NCBI GenBank assembly: GCA_030544235.1
Contig: CM060484.1
Coordinates: forward strand, 7,669,031 to 7,733,030
DNA length: 64,000 bases
Origin: Lepturacanthus savala
Taxonomy: Eukaryota > Chordata > Actinopteri > Scombriformes > Trichiuridae
Direction of reading: 5' to 3'
Part shown: positions 60,591 to 64,000 of the stretch, in pieces
Position numbering within the stretch: the first letter of the stretch is position 1
Layout: every line of letters begins with the position of its first letter
Made by a program: the position numbers and the translations under genes
The notes under the pieces: generated by a model
Told to the model about the DNA's origin: nothing
What the model saw: only the letters and a program-made list of their open reading frames with translations
The model's database searches: none

Positions 60591-62117
60591 GGCAGCACAG
60601 GACTGCAATAAGCAACATCACTTTTGGGCCTTGCATCCATAGGCGTAAGGTTTTACATCCCTCCAAAGTTTAAACTGGGAGGGCAAAAAAAAACAAATAT
60701 GCCTGGCATAATCTTAACATTTCTATGCTTCAGGTTGATTTTCATGGTTTTTAAGTGTTCAATGTTTTTCCTAAGGACACATAACACATGCATCTATTAA
60801 AGCAAGATCAGATCAACCTCAAATTTCAGATAGAGCTTGGTATGTATCCTTTTTTTGTGGATGCGATAGACCTAGCCAGAGTGAAGGATTGTAGGAGGCA
60901 GACTCAAAGTTTCAATGTCAAAAAAGTGATTTATTTTCCCCAAGTGCCACCAAAACACACATTATGTCAACCAAAAAAAGTTGACACAGCTTAATTATAA
61001 ATAACTAAACTCAAGCTGAAGAAAACTAAAGCGCACTCTCCATAGCATCCCCTCTCTCTGACACCAAACAATGAACTGACTGCTCCTGCCTACTGGGAGC
61101 TTAAGACAGGAATCCACCTGGACTAAACCACAATGCAGGGGGGAAGCTCACTGCTCAGCTAACAGATAAATATTAGTAGTTATTAATTTTCACCAGTCAC
61201 ACCCAGGACATGTTCATCATCTTTGGAAACTCAACCCATCTGTCCTGAAATAAATCACAAAATATCAAAAATGATACACATACCAAACCTAACATAATCC
61301 CCATCTCCCCACTGCTGGTATCACCCAATGATGTCATCAATGATGTCTTCCAGGTTATAAAAGCAGGAAGTAAAACACATTTTCTCCTTTTGGCCCTGGA
61401 CCACATGGTGAGTTTAAGGAAACTTAAGAAACTGATCTGAAAAGAAAAATAATTAACCAATAAACATATAAATCAATGTTTGTTTTATCCAAAATGATGT
61501 AACTGATCTATGCTTAAATATAAAACACAAACTCCGCACACAAAAAAAAAAACACAAAAGGGCTTCAGTTACAAATCAGAGCTCCATTGTTCCTTTTCCT
61601 CCTACACCGATTGTGCAGCCAATGAAATCAAGACGTTAGCCACTTTAGCTGCTACTATATTCCTCAAGCTAACAGCTAAGATTTTTATATATATATATAT
61701 ACTTATATACTTATTAAAATGTGACTTGACCCTACATTTAGGATTATAAACTTCTCATTTTCATAAAGCTGGTGGTTACAGGAGAGCAGAATCAAGTTTG
61801 CCTTGCTGCTATAGACCTAGACTGCAGGGAGACTTCCCAAGATGCACCGACTTCCTCTCTCCTCCTCTTCCTCTCCATCTGTATGCATTCATGATCCATT
61901 AGTGTATGTTTCCAGCTCGGCTTCTTCTCCCTGTCATACTTTTTTTTTTTTGGCTTTCTCATCTCTCTCCTCGCTCCTCCTGTTGTATTCTGCAGGTTTT
62001 TCTCCCCCCAGAGCTGTAGAGTCTGGATCTGTGATTGGACGCCACCTATTCTCTCCCTCTCTCTCTTTCTCTTTTGTCTCTTGCTCACCCCCCCAACACA
62101 CACACACACACCTCTCT
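60591..62117. other. No gene recognised
   Basis: A short (TA)n tract lies at about 61685-61702. CT-rich sequence at 61840-62095 ends in a short CA tract and leads directly into the LINE/SINE tail. Confidence 0.5.
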
Positions 62118-62322
62118 ATTTCTCTGTCAACCCCAAATGGTCAAGGCAGATGGCCGCCCACCCCGAGCCAGGTTTCTGTTTCGAATTTTTCCTCGCCAAG
62201 GGCTCGCTCATGGGGGAATGTTGGGCCTCTATAAAAGAAAGTGTCGTCTACACCTGCTCTGTATGAAAAGTGGCCTGAGAAAACTTCTGTCGTGCATTGG
62301 TGCTATATAAATTTTTAAAAAT
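62118..62322 (+). mobile_element. L2-like retroposon 3' end
   Basis: AAATGGTCAAGGCAGATGGC, CGCCAAGGGCTCGCTCATGG and AACTTCTGTCGTGCATTGG followed by TGCTATATAAAT are the characteristic 3' region of an abundant fish L2-type LINE/SINE. The coding part is absent, so the insertion is 5' truncated. Confidence 0.8.
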
Positions 62323-62509
62323 GACTTGATTTAACCTTAACAGATAGATGATGATTTTGAGAAATAAACTTGAACCCTGCTTGAAAGCAATGCAATTTGA
62401 CTTTGAGGGGTCTCAAAAAAACAAAAAAGAAAACTCATAATGAACGGTTATATTGTAGAGTTTCTAATGCTGCTGACTGATATAATGAACTAATTAAATG
62501 AAATGTCAC

Positions 62510-63010
62510 CGTTCAGTGAATTCAGTAGCTTTACCCCGATCGTCGCCCCTCGAAAAATTTGCAACCGCAAAGAAGCTCCAGTAGATATTTAGCATCGATG
62601 GAAGCGACTTTCCCCTGTCATTGTCCCAGTCCTCCACATATCACATGAAAGGATGGAAGCAGAAAACTCGCTGCGTTACAGGAACGGGGAGGAAGGGCGG
62701 TTGAAAAATGACAGAACCGAGAATCCGGCCAGTAACAGGGGCTACTGGGCAGGATGGGTTTCCCATTTACAATCAGTCAAGGATGCGCATGATGTCAGAT
62801 CACAATGTCCCCACGGACTCCAACCACCTCACATCTCACAGACTCCTGTTGTACAGTATAGAAGAGTCGAAAAACACTGTCGCCAGACTCAAGTTTTTAT
62901 TTAAATAATTAACGAAGCCCCCAGAGTAAACTCTACAAATGAAGTGAGATTAATTAACTGCATTAAGTGTCATTAACGGTGTCATTAACAGCATGAGTGC
63001 TGAGATGTGC
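62510..63010. promoter_or_regulatory. Candidate conserved regulatory block
   Basis: CG-retaining, non-repetitive sequence (CCGATCGTCGCCCCTCG, GAACCGAGAATCCGGCC), then TAAT-rich sequence (AAATAATTAACG, GATTAATTAACTGCATTAAG, GTCATTAACGGTGTCATTAAC). Confidence 0.25.
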
Positions 63011-64000
63011 ACTCACTCGAAAAGCAGAATTGTTTTGCGGTAATGTTGTTTTTCTTATTTCTTTTTTTTTGGTCATTGTCTTTATAGATTTTTCAAATAT
63101 ACAGTGATATAAAAGGAAACATTATTTTCTAGATATCATATATTAGGCCACCACTAACCGCGTTATTATATTGACAATTCATTCACATTGAATTTACTGT
63201 AATTCCGCAAATATGCTTTGATCAGAAAATGCTCCTGCATCACTTAATTAGCCTAATGGTTTATTTAAGGTTCTTAGGCTCATCCTGCTAACACGCTTCT
63301 TCTATGTTGCTTGTCATACAGATATGTACAGATGTGTTTTTTGTCTTTCTTTTCATGTATAGGTGACCCAAAGGCAATTTTCCACTCTAGTGGACCATAA
63401 CATTGTTTTGCATTTAGTTCTATATGCACTGTCACTGTGAAGGACTTTTTCCAATCAGAACGGAATTGTTTCACTCTGGTACCGAATACATTGTTGATTA
63501 TTCTAATTTAAAATTTACCTTTCCCCTAAGGGTTTTAGTTGGAATATTTTTTTTTTCAGAAATTGCATTCATTAGAAAAAAAAATCTATGCCTATATTCA
63601 AATTATTCCTTATTTCGGTTTAAGGGTTGTATGAGGGGTTTTGCACCATAAACTACAAACCCTAAAACAATATGAAATTCAACCTAAAGCCTTGAAATAA
63701 TGCCCAAGACAGGTCATCCATCACCGTGTGAATTCTGATCTGCTGGAAAAACTCAAACGATAATGTGAAATTGGTTGTTCCATTCATGAAAAGAGTGTTT
63801 GACACTGCCAATCTGTGTGCAAACGTGCACCTGAGTGCAGATTTAACTGTAATAACTGATTTATGCCAAGTATCCAATCAAAATCTAAAAGATCCACAAT
63901 CACCTCATATTAGTTATGTACTTTTGTGCTCACACGATTGCATCATTTTTTTTAGTGGAAATAACTATCTATTGATGAAAAATTGGGGGGGGGGGATCAA
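63011..64000. other. No gene recognised
   Basis: AT-rich sequence with T runs. An uninterrupted G11 run lies at 63985-63995, close to the window edge. Confidence 0.5.

Overview
The window looks like vertebrate, most probably teleost fish, non-coding DNA. It is AT-rich, has long (CA)n, (TA)n and (CT)n microsatellites, and is crowded with decayed transposable elements typical of fish: Tc1-like elements, short hAT-type elements starting CAGGGGTGTCAAAC, jockey-superfamily (CR1/L2/Rex1-like) LINE fragments, and a SINE with tRNA-like A and B boxes. I see no bacterial operon, CRISPR array, rRNA or convincing tRNA gene. I could not assign a single host protein-coding gene. The many short open frames mostly lie in simple repeats, transposons or AT-rich sequence. 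The window is therefore either a gene desert or the inside of a very large intron. Species and locus cannot be told from the sequence alone.

Layout. 0-5.5 kb: mostly unique sequence, with one dispersed-repeat copy and one possible exon. 5.5-11 kb: transposon-rich, with a degenerate hAT element holding a second element and a 72-bp (TA) tract, LINE fragments at 6.6, 8.5 and 10.4 kb, and a palindromic element (9.7-11.05 kb) carrying a 5'-truncated LINE flanked by TTAATG. 11-24 kb: mostly unique, with a hAT fragment at 14.7 kb, long CA tracts, a LINE/SINE-like tail, and a short region near 17.9 kb with exon-like signals on both strands. 24-25.5 kb: a tandem duplication of about 430 bp. 27-37.3 kb: the densest repeat block, with a hAT element with target duplication, an L2-like RT fragment, the SINE, MITEs, and an RT fragment of a different LINE clade. 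38.8-45.7 kb: two Tc1-like deletion derivatives and a long fish-type dispersed repeat. 46.8-49.1 kb: CpG-rich blocks ending in a G-rich CpG island, the best promoter candidate. 49-64 kb: few repeats and several CpG-retaining, homeobox-site-rich blocks that look like conserved regulatory elements.

The transposon remnants are all dead: truncated, internally deleted or carrying stops. If the window has a function it most likely lies in the CpG island and the regulatory-looking blocks on the right-hand side, acting on a gene outside the window. That is inferred from base composition only; no cross-species comparison was possible here.
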